64,000 bases of DNA from Anolis sagrei (GCF_037176765.1 NC_090023.1:23261366-23325365), one strand, 5' to 3'; numbered from the stretch's first letter, positions 38,050 to 50,145 are shown. Notes: generated by a model from the sequence alone, not told the origin. Numbers and translations are program-made.

Positions 38050-38200
38050 AATTAAGGCTGGTTCTACACTGCCATATAATTAAGTATCTGACCCCAGGAT
38101 ATCTGAATTGAACTGGATTATATGAGTCTACACTACCATATAATCTAGTTCAAAGCAGATAATCTGGGATGAAAATTGGATTATAAATTAGTGTATATCC
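38050..38200. mobile_element. Palindromic MITE (family D)
   Basis: TTCTACACTGCCATATAATT and inverted GATAATCTGGGATGAAAA halves. A family A MITE was inserted at its right edge. Confidence 0.6.
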
Positions 38201-38205
38201 ACCCC

Positions 38206-38531
38206 CAGACATGTAGCCGGGGGGGGGGGGGGGGGCTCGGGGGGCTTCAGCCCCCCCCCCCGAAATTTTCATGGTGGTTCGCGAAAAGGCCTTACTGGTG
38301 CATTATTTAAACTGTTATGTTTATTCATATCATGATCTGATCACCATACTCAATATATCCCATATGCATGGGGGTATTGGGGTAATGATACAAAAGGTTT
38401 GCTAGGCTAGACCCTCTTTCACTCAGACTCAGCCCCCCCCCGAAACTCAGCCCCCCCGAAACTCAGCCCCCCCGAAACCCCCCCTGAAAAAATTCAGCCC
38501 CCCCTGAAACGAAATCCTGGCTACGGGCCTG
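38206..38531. mobile_element. G/C-tract hAT MITE (family A), complete
   Basis: 326 bp, ends CAGACATGTAGCC and GGCTACGGGCCTG, exact 8-bp duplication TCCACCCC (38198-38205, 38532-38539). Confidence 0.92.
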
Positions 38532-38729
38532 TCCACCCCCTTTTTCTGTGGAACTCCTAATGATTAACACCTATAGTGTAGGAAGACCTTTTCCAAATTG
38601 AGAACAGCTGTACTAGCTGTTGTTTGAATTCATTGTTTAGTCAAGTTTACCAAAATTGTCCAGTTCTTCAGGCTCAAGCCTTCAGGTTGAGGTTTAATCC
38701 ATCTGAATGTAGAAGAAACCAAAAGCAAT

Positions 38730-38915
38730 ATATTTAACTATGATTTAAGTGTTGGACTACAACTCTGGACACCATGATTTGAATCCTAGTTTGACGATGA
38801 AAATCCACTTGGTGATCTTGGGCAAATCACACTTTCTTCAGCCCCGAAAAACTCAGTGATAGGTTTACCTTAGGGTTGCCATGAGTAAAAAAATGGCTCG
38901 CAGGCACACAATAAC
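38730..38915 (+). mobile_element. Sauria-like tRNA SINE (family 3)
   Basis: AAGTGTTGGACTACAACTCT, GATCTTGGGCAAATCACAC, TTAGGGTTGCCATGAG and GGCACACAATAACAA follow in the family order. Confidence 0.78.
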
Positions 38916-39527
38916 AATAGTTTATTGAGTTTAAATTAGATCAGGCCTGGGAAAAGTGTGATCCTTGGGCTGCACCTTTGTGAGCCTTTTAATACAATCC
39001 CACCGCCAATCTGTCAAAGCCCTTTACTTGACAAAAAGTTTGGATGGTTTTGGACTGCAAGCCACATAAAAAAGTGCAAAAAGAAATATTTTGAAAGGAA
39101 CTCTGTAGAAGAGCAGAAGCATTTTCGTCTTCTGGGTTATGTATAGCGTGCAGGGAGCATGGGGTAGTGGCGGCCCCTTTCCCTCTAAATAGGTCAATTG
39201 AAATCAGCAAAGAACTAAAATTAACAAAAACTAATAAATTATTGCCTTGTAGGACAATCTTTTATAAATGTCCACTTTTGCTCATTTTAAAAGGTTTTGC
39301 TGATTTTAAAAGCTGGAAACCTATTGATGAAATTACAAATATGTAATTACTGTTGTTAAGGTGCTACACAGTGAAATCTATCCCGATACCTACTTTTTTT
39401 GGGGGGGGGGGGTCTATTCCCCTGTCAACCAGGAATCAGTTTCTCCCATGAGTGATCGCTAGTATGACAGGCAGAAGCAGGACCCTGAATGCAATTTCCC
39501 TTCATTACATGGGTTGTTCCTGTGAGG

Positions 39528-39662
39528 TAGTGGTTCTCAACCTGTGGGTCCCTAGATGTTTTGGCCTTCAACTCCCAGAAATCCTAAAAGCTGGTAATCT
39601 GACTGGGATTTCTGGGAGTTGTAGGCCAAAACACCTGGGGACCCACAGGTTGAGAACCACTG
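39528..39662. mobile_element. Palindromic hAT MITE (family B)
   Basis: Ends TAGTGGTTCTCAACCTGTGG and AGGTTGAGAACCACTG. Flanks CTGTGAGG / CTGTAAGG are an 8-bp duplication with one mismatch. Confidence 0.9.
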
Positions 39663-40093
39663 CTGTAAGGGTTGTGGCTACTGAAATGATGTGGTTGCTG
39701 AAATCTGTATCCATACATTTTGCACCCACAATTCTACCATCCATGGCTTGAAAATGTTTGTTTAAAAAATCCAAAAGACATACCTTGATTTTTCTATTTT
39801 ATATAATACTATTTTACCACAGTATTATATATAATATGACTTAATCATTCATGGATTTTGGTATCCCCATGGGGTCCTGGAACAAAACCCCAGCAGATAC
39901 CAACATTCCACTCTGTATCAGAAAAAATGACTGGTATTTTGTACCATAGGCCAGTGGCAAACTGCTCTTTAAAAATGCTTTTAAAAAAGTAATTAAAAGT
40001 AACTGTCTTGGTTGCGTCTAAGGAACATGAAATAAATGATTTACCTAGAATGTTGTGGAGTTTCCTTCTTTGGAGGTTTGAGAACTGCAACTA

Positions 40094-40427
40094 CAGAAGA
40101 GTCTCACTTATCCAACCTTTGCTCATCCAATGTTCTATATTATCCAATGCAGTCTGCCTCCTGTCCTGATCTACAGCTTTTTCAATATGTGATGTTTTGG
40201 TGCTAAATTCGTAAATACAGTAATTACTACATAACATTGCCATGCATTGAATTGCTTTTTCTTTCAATTTGTTGTAAAACATTATGTTTTTGGTGCTTAA
40301 TTTGTAAAATCATAACGTAATTTGACATTTAATAGGCTATTCCTTAATCCTTCCTTATTATCCAACATTTTCATTTATCTAACGTTCTGCCGGCCCATTT
40401 ATGTTGGATAAGCGAGACTCTCCTGTA
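40094..40427. mobile_element. Tigger-like (pogo/mariner) MITE
   Basis: CAGAAGAGTCTCACTTATCC at the left is mirrored by GGATAAGCGAGACTCTCCTG at the right, flanked by TA. These are Tigger-type termini. The interior has no transposase frame. Confidence 0.8.
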
Positions 40428-40965
40428 TCTTAGAATGAGAAAAAATAGTTTCCTAAACCTTATTCCTCTTCCACACCCAAGTCTAGCAACTGCATGTGTA
40501 AAGTCCAATTAGAAGACTAACAATGAGAATGTCTGTGAGAGCCATTACAATTGCATTCCATTTAAAATCAAAGGAGTGTCTGGATCTGCAGACACAATCA
40601 AGATTCGGTAGACGGGAAGCATGGATGGTGATCAGGTTACTGTAAGCATATCATTGTCACACGTAGATTGATTGCAAAACTTTGGAAGAAGCAGAAGTTG
40701 CCATCTAAGGAAGACCAGACAAGGAAATTGTAGCAAAGAATGTGAATGACTAAACATACTTGATTTTAAAAGACAATAGGAAAAAAAATAAAGAAATAGG
40801 GATGGGTTGGGGGAAAACCATACCTTTTTTTTGTTTTGAGAAAACAGAAACCATCACATTTTATAGGGTATGAATAAGGAGAACTTGGGCACACTTTTCC
40901 TTTCTCACATTTGTCACCAAGTGAAATGGAGAGGATGGACTTGTTGGCATTAATTCTTAATTAAT
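40428..40965. other. Intergenic, no gene recognised
   Basis: No exon or named repeat was recognised. Confidence 0.4.
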
Positions 40966-41078
40966 TCTCAATTCTGTTAATTGTATATTGTTAGGCACTG
41001 AATTGTGGCCTGGTTGTAAGCCACCTTGAATCACCTTCGCGTTCAAGAAAGGCGGGATAGAAATATAATAAATAAATT
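40966..41078 (+). mobile_element. L2-like 3' end
   Basis: GTAAGCCACCTTGAATCACC, then GGCGGGATAGAAATATAATA with an AATAAA tail, the typical 3' terminus of L2-clade copies here. A second tail-like stretch follows to about 41150. Confidence 0.65.
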
Positions 41079-41397
41079 CCTGTTTGATTTGCAATTTTTG
41101 AAAGCTGCCTTGGCTCCCACGCTAGGAGAAAGGTGGCATATAAAATAAATAAACTTTGCTCTGAGAATACAAATTTGAGACTTTATTGACATTTTTGGTC
41201 ATAATTGTAACCATGTAGAACCAAAATAGGCTTTAAAAAATAAACACACATGCACTTTGTTCTTAGCCCTACCCATTAAATAATGTAACGTTCTCAAAAT
41301 TTACTTCCAGTTTACCTCAATTGACTCTAATATTCAGTGGGAGGCTGAAAGATCAGGAGATAATTATTTGCCCCTACAACAGCAGCTGCCGCTAGTC

Positions 41398-41522
41398 CAG
41401 GCATGGGCAAACTTTGGCCTTTCAGGTGTTTTGGACTTCAACTCCTACAATTCCTAACCGGCTGTTAGGAATTGTGGGAGTTGAAGTCCTAAAAACCTGG
41501 AGGGCCGGTTTGCCCATGCCTG
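41398..41522. mobile_element. Palindromic hAT MITE (family C)
   Basis: Ends CAGGCATGGGCAAACTTTGG and CCGGTTTGCCCATGCCTG. Flanks CGCTAGTC / CCCTAGTC are an 8-bp duplication with one mismatch. Confidence 0.88.
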
Positions 41523-41674
41523 CCCTAGTCTATCATCATCCATCATCATCATCATCGACTTGGCTGGGTATGGTTGTCTTCCAGGAGTAGAGTCTATAGT
41601 TTTTTTGTCTGTGCCTCTGTTTGGAAGATTTCACCTCACTTTCTGTCCCTATGATAATTGGATTTTGGTAAATT

Positions 41675-42110
41675 AGGCTTGCTGTGGAAACAAGGATTGG
41701 TGGGAATCTTCGGTGGAGCCATTTTCCCATTATAACTCGGCTGGCAGATTTTTCTCACTTCCTGTCTTCTCACCTCTGTTTTTAACGGAGTCATTTGTAA
41801 ATTCAATGTTTGTAACTTGGGGACTGCCTGTATGTACATAATTAGATATCTTGGAGATGGGCCCCAAGCCTATACACGAAATTTATTTATGTTTCATATA
41901 CACCTTACACACATTAAATAATTGTAATAATTTTGAGCATGAAACCAATTTGATGTGCAATGAACCATCAAAAAGTAGAGCTGTCACTTTCTCACCCACA
42001 TATTTAGAATTTAGGAGTATTTCAGAATTCTGGATGCTGGATAAAGAATGCTCAACCTGTGCCATTGAGTTCAATGTGTCTTATCCATTAAGTATAGAAT
42101 TCAAACCTTG
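41675..42110. mobile_element. Old DNA-type repeat (family F)
   Basis: Contiguous counterpart of 25530-26250. The 124-codon frame at 41851-42225 lies mostly in this repeat and is not a gene. Confidence 0.55.
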
Positions 42111-42733
42111 GAAAAATCCCCAAACGTGTACTTTTCTGATCTTTAGGATGACAAAATGTAACATGTGCAAATTCTTCACAGAGTGGACCAGGATTTATTG
42201 TGAGGCATTTCTTGTGAACCTCTAAAGAAAAGTGTGCAGATATTGTCAAGAACACTTCATACACACTTCATACACACAAGAACACACTTGAAATGTAGAT
42301 CCAAAGGCATCACAGTGACTAAACCTTCAACTTTTCATGTGTGGAATGCTGGGCAGTTACACCTAACTCTTGGCCATGAGCCAGGAAAAAAAATCCTTTG
42401 TTCTGTTAAGTGAGAACCTCTATTTATTTTATTACACCTCTCCTCATATTCTTTCAACTGTTCTCATTACTTGCAGTTTCATGATTCTAACTATATAGTA
42501 ACTGAGAACAAGGAAACAAAAGAAAAAATGGAACATACTTTAAAGTTTAATATTTTTCAAAGCAAAATCTCATCTTAACAAAAGTTTTGCTGTCAAACAG
42601 GCCCGTAGCCAGGATTTCAATTGGGGGGGGGGGCTGAATTTTTTTCAGGGGGGGTTTTGGGGAGGCTGAGTTTCGGGGGGGGGGGGGCTGAGTCTGAGTG
42701 AAAGAGGGTCTATCCTAGCAAACCTTTTGTATC

Positions 42734-43968
42734 TGGATCCGGCACAGTCTGGTTTCAGACCGGGACATGGTACCGAGACGGTCTTGGTCGCCTTAGTGGA
42801 TGATCTGCGCCGGGAGCTAGACAGGGGGAGTGTGTCCCTGTTGGTGCTCCTGGACCTCTCAGCGGCCTTCAATACCGTCGACCACGGTATCCTTCTGGGG
42901 CGCCTTGCGGAAATGGGTCTTGGGGGCACTGCTTTGCGGTGGCTCCAGTCATTTCTGGAGGGTCGTACCCAGAAGGTGTTATTGGGGGACTCCTGTTCAA
43001 CCCCACAGCCTTTGACCTGTGGGGTTCCACAGGGCTCTATATTGTCCCCCATGCTGTTTAATATCTACATGAAGCCACTGGGTGAGATCATCCGGAGTTT
43101 CGGGGTGCGGTGTCATCTGTACGCAGATGATGTCCAGCTCTGTCACTCCTTTCCACCTGCTACTAAGGAGGCTGTCGAAGTCCTGAACCGGTGCCTGGCT
43201 GCTGTAATGGTCTGGATGAGGGCGAACAAACTGAAATTAAATCCAGACAAGACAGAGGTACTCCTGGTCAGTCGCAAGGCCGAGCAGGGTATAGGGTTAC
43301 AGCCTGTGCTGGACGGGGTCGCACTCCCCTTGAAGGCGCAGGTTCGCAGCTTGGGTGTGATCCTGGATTCATCGTTGAGCCTGGATCCCCAGGTTTCAGC
43401 GGTGACCAGGGGAGCATTTGCACAGCTTCGGCTTGTGCGCCAGCTGCGCCCGTACCTTGGGAAGTCTGACTTGGCCACGGTGGTACACGCTCTGGTCACA
43501 TCCCGTCTTGACTACTGCAACGCTCTCTACGTGGGGCTGCCCTTAAAGACGGCCCGGAAGCTTCAGCTCGTCCAGCGCGCGGCAGCCATGTTGTTAACAG
43601 GAGCAGGACGCAGGGAGCACACAACGCCCTTGTTGTTCCAGCTCCACTGGCTGCCGATTTGCTACCGGGCCCAATTTAAGGTGCTGGTGTTATCCTACAA
43701 AGCCCTAAACGGTTCCGGCCCAAAATACCTTACGGACCGCATCTCGGCCTACGAGCCCATGAGGACCTTGAGATCATCTGGGGAGGCCCTTCTCTCGATC
43801 CCGCCTGCCTCACAGGCACGTCTGGCGGGGACGAGAGAGAGGGCCTTCTCGGTGGTGGCCCCCCGGCTGTGGAACTCCCTCCCTGCTGACATCAGACAGG
43901 CGCCCTCCCTCATGGCCTTTCGTAAGGGCCTGAAGACGTGGCTCTTCGAGCAGGCTTTCAACTGAGTG
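42734..43968 (+). CDS. L2 LINE reverse transcriptase C-terminal part, uninterrupted
   Basis: About 411 codons without a stop, entering from the truncated 5' end, so no native start exists in this copy. Order seen: QSGFRPGHGTETVLVAL, LLVLLDLSAAFNTVDHGILL, GVPQGSILSPMLFNIYMKP, the catalytic YADDVQL, KLKLNPDKTEVLLVSRK, LHWLPICYRAQFKVLVLSYK, and the C-terminus [12 protein letters not shown]. The endonuclease domain and the N-terminal fingers are missing, so the copy cannot be autonomous. The product would be an RT for target-primed retrotransposition. Codon quality and lack of breaks indicate recent insertion. The family is called L2 from the LLVLLDLSAAF...VDH motif and the tail; a related CR1-group clade is the alternative. 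Confidence 0.88.
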
Positions 43969-44213
43969 CTATGTTACTGGAAATGACAACCGGAATGAAT
44001 TTACGACTACGAGATTGATTATGATTCCATAATATGACGCAGCGGATTTTTAGTGTAATTTAAATGTTGTGTATTAGTGATGTTAGTTTGTTGTCCTGAT
44101 TGCTTTGTAAAGTGTCTTTTTTGTATTGTACACCGCCACGAGTCGCCCTAGGGCTGAGAGCGGCGGTTAATAAATGCAAGAAATAAATAAATAAAAATAA
44201 ATAAATAAATAAA
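42734..44213 (+). mobile_element. L2-clade LINE, young, 5'-truncated
   Basis: It was inserted in the family A MITE with a short duplication TATC (42730-42733, 44214-44217). It carries one uninterrupted RT frame (see the CDS entry). A 3' UTR follows, with CACCGCCACGAGTCGCC and an (AAATA)n tail at about 44180-44213. Confidence 0.93.
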
Positions 44214-44403
44214 TATCATTACCCCAATACCCACATGTATATGGGATATATTGAGTATGGTGATCAGATCATGATATGAATAAACATAAAAGTTTAAATA
44301 ATGCACCAGTAAGGCCTTTTCGTGAACCACCATGAGAATTTCAGGGGGGGCTGAAGCCCCTCAAGCCCCCCCCCCCCCCCCCGGCTACATGCCTGCTGTC
44401 AAA

Positions 44404-44885
44404 GATATTCAAATGTAGAAGGGACGATTGGAATGAATGAAGCAAAGGTTCTTTCCATGCACCAAAATATGATATGGGTTTGGCCCTCCACAACTGCAGG
44501 TTTATGTTTTGTAGTTTTCATTATTCACAAATTTAATTAATGCAGTATGATCTCGCTAGGGATTTCAAGATGATTTTGTAGTCATTTTGTGGCAGATGTT
44601 GACCATAGAGTCATGCTGAAAGACCTAGAGAGATGGTCTCATATTTTAAAATATTTTTGTCATTTTCCCACTCTCATAGGGTTCCAGTGAAACTAACCCC
44701 CATGAGAATCCATGATGTTCTGTATTAGGCTGGATCCAGGTTGCTTGATGCTGAACCCACCTCCTCGAAAATGCTACATAGAGTGGATCAGGAGCTCTGA
44801 TGAATGAGGGAAATTATCATGTTGTTGGGAAATTATGTCATTTAAATCATGTGCTTGCCACTAGATCACAGCTTGGTAATAGTAC
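44404..44885. other. Intergenic, no gene recognised
   Basis: No exon or named repeat was recognised. Confidence 0.4.
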
Positions 44886-44889
44886 TTTC

Positions 44890-45440
44890 TACAGCAGCGT
44901 TTCTCAACTTGGGGGTTGGGACACCTGGGGGGGGGTTGTGAGGGGGGTGTCAGAGGGGTCACCAAAGACCATCGGAAAATGCAGTGTTTTCTGTTGGTCA
45001 TGGAGATTCTGTGTGGGAAGTTTGGCACAATTTTATTGTTGGTGGGGTCAGAATGCTCTATGATTGTATATGAACTATAAATCCCAGCAACTACAACTCC
45101 CAAATGTCAAGGTCTATTTTCCCTAAACTCCACCAGTGTTCACATTTGGGCATACTGAGTATTCATGCCAAGTTTGTCCAGATCCCTCATTGTTTGAGTC
45201 CACAGTGCTCTCTGGATGTAGGTGAACTACAACTCCAAAACTCAAGGATACTGCCCACCAAACTCTTCCCGTATTTTCTGTTAGTCATGGGAGTTCTGTG
45301 TACCAATTTCGGTTCAGTTCCATCACTGGTGGAGTGCTCTTTGATTGTAGGTGAAGTATAAATATCAGCAACGACAACTCCCAAATGACAAAATCAATCC
45401 CCCCAATCCCAACAGTATTCATATTTGGGTATTTGTGCCA
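44890..45440. repeat. Interspersed repeat family E, longest copy
   Basis: It starts AGCGTTTCTCAACTTGGGGG, a hAT-like terminus. Internally the modules TTTTCTGTTGGTCATGG, ATGCTC..TGATTGTA and AACTACAACTCC..AA recur two to three times, about 170-190 bp apart. A decayed nonautonomous DNA transposon is the best guess. Confidence 0.55.
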
Positions 45441-47190
45441 AATTTGGTACAGTGAATGAAAATACATCCTGCATACCAGATATTTACATTACAATTCATA
45501 ACAGCAGCAAACCTACAGTGATGAAGTAGCAATGAAAATAATTTGATGGATGTGGGTCCCTCCTCCTGATATCACGTCAACACTGGCTTGCTGACACAGA
45601 AGCATAATGGTCCCATTGCACAACTGGAAACATTATGGGATCGATGGCTATTGATAAGTTCTGCCTATCAATACTGGGAGATAAGTTAATTTTAGAGAAT
45701 TTAGTGCTTTCCTCGTGTGATAAAGTTTTGTTCTATCATTCTTAGAATCTGCATACTGGATGTGTGAGTGTATTGGGAACAAAATCCAAAATTCTACAGC
45801 TGGGGTATTTTGCGGTATTCTGGGACACGTAATCAAAGGACTTCAGCCCATGCAGACTTCTCTCCATCTTCTCTCTGTTTCTCTGTGCTGCCAAAATGGA
45901 ATCCCACAGAGACCATCACATGATGCAAGTTCACTTCTGATGGTTATCCATGGGACTCCGTTGAGGCAGTGCAGAGAAATAAAGGGAAGACTGCATTTCC
46001 AGGAGTTGGAAGAGAAGAATGATAGAGGTGGGGAAAGGACAGGGGGTGGCTGCCATCCCTGGAGACAGAAAGTCATGGGACCTCAGCAGAAGGAAATGAA
46101 AGAAAATGTCTCTCTCCACTTTCTCCCACTTTCCTTCATTTTCCCTGTTTTTATGTAATGATGACCTAAATGGAACTGAGGAAAAGTTCTTTTTTAAAAA
46201 ATGCTGTCATCTGGAAACCCAGATATGGTTATGTTGTCAAGAAGATTGTGGGAGCTCTGCTTTGACAAGTCACTATTTTCCATGTGTAAAGCACCTGCCA
46301 ATGGCAGAATGAAGTGATAGCCTCAAGTACCTGTTGATGGGGAGTGGCTGCAAGATATTAGAAAGGAAGGTTCTGTTCCATTATCTGGGCAGAAGCCACA
46401 AGGGGGCAATAGAGAGAGAAGGATAGTTCATTTTAACAGCGGAGGGAGTTAAAGGAAGAAAATCATTTCTCCCATTTTAGCTGGTTATTTCCTCTCCCCC
46501 CTTCCCATAAAAGAGGGTTGTTTCCACGACGGGGACATGGGTGGGGGAAACAACAGGAAAACAGGGGGAAATGGTTTTCCTCCTTTAACCTACCCTTCAC
46601 CCTTGTGAAATACACTGTCCTTCTCTCTCCAATGCCCTCTTATGACATCCACCTGGATAATGGAACAGTACGGAAAGGAATTTGGTTTGCCCTTGCATTA
46701 CTTCTCTGTTCCTCTTCAAGTGTAGTAGATTATGTTCACCCATCTTTGGTGTTAGAGAAATGTACAGATGGCAGTTTGCTTTGAATGTAGGGATATTACT
46801 CCCCATTATCAGCAAAATTTCTTGAACTAGCACATGTTCTGACTCCCCTGTTGTCTAAGAAATGTTATCATCATTTGGATCTATAATACTCAAATCAGGC
46901 TTGCAATTGCTTCTAGAATAAAGCAAACCATTTTCAGTTTTTTTTATTTGCCTGAGTTGGGGAACTTCTTTCTGTATCACTCCAAAGGACACAATTCTGC
47001 ATTACATAAATGACATTTGGCCTTTGGAATTAGGATGTTATGAAAGGTTGGTTTCTGTATATTTGTTTTATAAATTGTCTGTTGTGTTTCTCCTCCCAGC
47101 AACTCAGTGTTATAGCATAATACACTTAAGGGAGAGAAGATGGAAGATGAAATTGAAGATGTACATGTATGAGAGAAACACTGTTTATTT
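45441..47190. other. Intergenic, no gene recognised
   Basis: Several frames of 60-132 codons are present, but none has a domain, splice context or conserved motif. Confidence 0.45.
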
Positions 47191-47194
47191 TGGA

Positions 47195-47335
47195 TTGCTG
47201 TGAGTTTTCCGGTCTGTATGGACATGGTCCAGAAGTGAAATGTCAGGAGAGGATGCTTCTGGAACATGGCCATACAGCCCAGAAAACTCACAGCAAGCCA
47301 GTCATTCTGGCCATGAAAGCTTTCAACAACACACA
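47195..47335. repeat. Small inverted copy of the hairpin repeat family
   Basis: GCTGTGAGTTTTCCGGTCTG and CAGCCCAGAAAACTCACAGC form inverted ends, with the GGAGAGGATGCTTCTGGAAC motif between. It is a compact version of the 7030-7440 structure. Confidence 0.75.
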
Positions 47336-47339
47336 GTTT

Positions 47340-48360
47340 ATTTCCTTTTTTTCAAAAAATTATGAAATTAAATTCTTATCATGCAGTCAAGTGTTAACAA
47401 AGAAAGAAGTGGGAAAATAACATTCAAGAAGAAGTTAAATAAATAATATATCTAAGGCATTTTGAAATATCAAGCATGTTTATTTTTTTGTTCAGTGAGG
47501 CTGGTCTGTCATTCAAGTACTAGAATCATTCAGGAAATTGGCATTCATACTTGTTAATGCATTTATAATCAGCCTGAAGCAAAGAGAATTTTCCTTTATC
47601 CATTCACATTTATATATAAGGACAAACAGAGGATAGACCACTGTGAGGGATATACACAAGTGCGTAAACGTACCTTACATGCATGAGTATCCCTTTTCAG
47701 GCACTGTTGGGATTGGCATTTCCACCCCTCCCTCTGCAGTGTCCATAAACAGTTACTATAAGAGCTCATGAAGCTGCACTGTGCAACCACATAGAGAGAG
47801 ATTTATTTTTATATAATTTTTATTAATTACACAGTAAACAAATCTATATGCAAACAATCCATACACTATCAATATAAACACATCAAATACAGTAAATCAT
47901 GACTTATATTCTTCAAACCCCTTCAGCTTAATCTCAGTTCTAATCATCTTCATTGTCTACTCATATTTTTCCTAACCGCAGATACCTGAATTAGTTGTGG
48001 CATAAAATGAGCAAACAACATTAAATACGACAATTACATATGTGATTTTTTATATGTAAGATATGAATTGAGAAATTTGATGGAACTACATTTTTTATTG
48101 GTTAACGTGGGGCATAGTCTGGAAGCAGTAGTATAAATTTTGTATATGAGAAAATATAGGATTTTAAGGTAAATATGTGATCATTTGATAGAACATACAG
48201 ATATTTATACTACACTGAGAAAAGGCTGGATTGCAACCCATGACATTGCAACCCATTTTATTCCTGACTAGACCAACTGAGTCCAAGGAATTTACTTGTA
48301 TATCAATTCACCATGAAAAAACTGAGGGAATGGGTTAAGACTGATCAGCAAGAGCCTAGC
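47340..48360. other. Intergenic, no gene recognised
   Basis: A/T-rich and without recognisable exons or repeats. Confidence 0.4.
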
Positions 48361-48364
48361 CCCC

Positions 48365-48367
<3 letters not shown>

Positions 48368-48410
<43 letters not shown>
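48368..48410. repeat. (AT)n microsatellite, left part
   Basis: About 21 AT units ending at the MITE. The same type of tract continues at 48927-48977. Confidence 0.95.
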
Positions 48411-48411
<1 letters not shown>

Positions 48412-48413
<2 letters not shown>

Positions 48414-48924
48414 AGGGCTGGGTAACCACGGAAAAATTTGTTTCTAAACTCGATTCGTTTCCAGGGGGCGCTAGCGTTTCCAAATTCTAAATACTTCCGA
48501 AATTTTGAGATTTCAAAATTTCGTTATTTACAAAATTTTGTTAATTTCGAAATGATTCGTTAATGGCGGATGCGATTGCGCAATATGCTAAAAAAACCTC
48601 CAAATGGGACAGGGGGAACTTCTGAAGCTTCCCTCTCCCTCTGTTGTTGACTGTTGGTGTGATAATTTATTTTTTATCACTGATAAAACAAACAACAACT
48701 ATAAAACTTGCACCAGACATACGGAAATAATTATGAAACAATTATGAAACAGTTTCGAAACAATACTGAACCAATTACGAAACAATACTAAATAAATTGG
48801 AAAAATTGTTTCGATTTTTAATTACTCCTCACACTATTCCTGCATGGCTCAATATCGGATCGTAAGCTAATTTAAATACGAATTAATAACGAATTACGAA
48901 ATTAACGAACGAAACCGCCCAGCC

Positions 48925-48928
<4 letters not shown>
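48412..48928. mobile_element. TIR element inside an (AT)n tract
   Basis: Ends TTAGGGCTGGG and CCCAGCCCTAA, about 517 bp, with (AT)n on both sides, as if it inserted at a TA within the microsatellite. The interior is A/T-rich (many TACGAAA/TTTCGAA motifs) with no transposase frame. Confidence 0.7.
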
Positions 48929-48977
<49 letters not shown>

Positions 48978-48979
<2 letters not shown>

Positions 48980-49756
48980 TGTTGAAGGTGAAGTGTGAAT
49001 TTTAACCTGAAGTTATGTATAATTATAGATGGATGTTTAAAAGGGCAAGTATTTAAAGTTGCATAACTGGGGGCGATGGTTGCCATCTCAGCTCACTTTG
49101 AGCTGGGTTGCTATGGAAAAGGGGCGGAGCCAACTGCCACTTGGCAGGGCAGTCATTTTAAAACAGTTAGTCTGTAGTCTGTGAACTGCAGGAGAGGCTG
49201 GTTCTGTTATGTACTGAGAACCAGGAAGGTAATCTGTAGTTTAAGAACTACAGGGAAAGGCTGATTCTTCTGTGTTAAGAATCAGGAAGGTTATGGCTTT
49301 TAGCCTGGGTAGTTTAGATAAGTTGAGTTGACTTGTTTATATTAGTAGTTAGTTTATGAGTAAAAAGGGTGAGAGAAACCCAGTGAAAATCTTTATTGCA
49401 ACAGAAATATCACAAAGAAAGAATAAGCTTGTACCTGAAGTAATCTGTCAAAGAAAAAAACACAGTTTGAAGAAAAATAAGTTTGAAACCTGTTTAGTGG
49501 AAGGAATAGTCCTCCTAAGAGTTGTTTATGAAATGTTATAAATGTAACCTCTGAAGATATGTGCCGCTAAGAGTAAGAAACATTGAAATCATCAAGCTTC
49601 TTCTATACTTCAATAAATTTGTTACAGTTTCTTCTAAAGCCAGGTCTCTTTTACAAATCCTTTCTAAGTTAAGTAATGCTACACATTGAAGAAATACCAA
49701 ATCAACATTACAAGCTATTAGCTACGTTATCAATTTAATAACCCGTTACATGGTGG
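48978..49756 (+). mobile_element. Possible solo LTR-like fossil
   Basis: A stretch beginning near TGTTGAAGGTG and ending ACCCGTTACA, with an AATAAA at about 49612 and two imperfect 60-bp direct repeats at about 49165-49290. This resembles the layout of a single LTR. No internal region was recognised and the assignment is weak. Confidence 0.25.
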
Positions 49757-49957
49757 CTTCTTCACAAATTGGTGGCCTCTTTACACACACACACACACAC
49801 ACACCCATTGTTGTGTGTGTGTGCCAGTGTTTAGCATTGAACAAAAAAGTAGAGGCAGCCCTAGGTAGTATGGTGAAATTGACTTCAAGATCTCCCAAGG
49901 TTGTCTACCCTTAACTTCTAGTTTCAGGGGAAAGTGAGCTGCATGAAACTCAAAACC

Positions 49958-50145
49958 AGAGAGCCAGCATGATGTGGTAGTTTGAACATTGGACTATGAG
50001 TCTTGAGCAAGTCACAATGACTCTCTCCCTTAGAGGAAAGAGGCAAACTCTGTTTGAACAAATCTTACCAAGAATATCCCATGATTGATTCATCTTAGGG
50101 CTACAATAAGTATGAAATCACTTGAAGGCACACACTAGAGAAACT
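49958..50145 (+). mobile_element. Sauria-like tRNA SINE (family 3)
   Basis: GAGCCAGCATGATGTGGTAG, TCTTGAGCAAGTCACAAT, AACAAATCTTACCAAGAATA and AAATCACTTGAAGGCACACA follow in family order, with an internal deletion. Confidence 0.78.

Larger units (their letters stand above)
42598..44395. mobile_element. G/C-tract hAT MITE (family A) split by an L2
   Basis: MITE halves 42598-42733 and 44214-44395 join into one family A element with exact 8-bp duplication CTGTCAAA (42590-42597, 44396-44403). The L2 at 42734-44213 sits inside. Confidence 0.92.

Noticed and set aside
41851-42225. 124-codon plus-strand frame
   Set aside because: It lies mostly within the old family F repeat, which also occurs at 25530-26250.
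45760-46158. 132-codon plus-strand frame
   Set aside because: No recognisable domain, and the opposite-strand frames are of similar size. No promoter or splice evidence.
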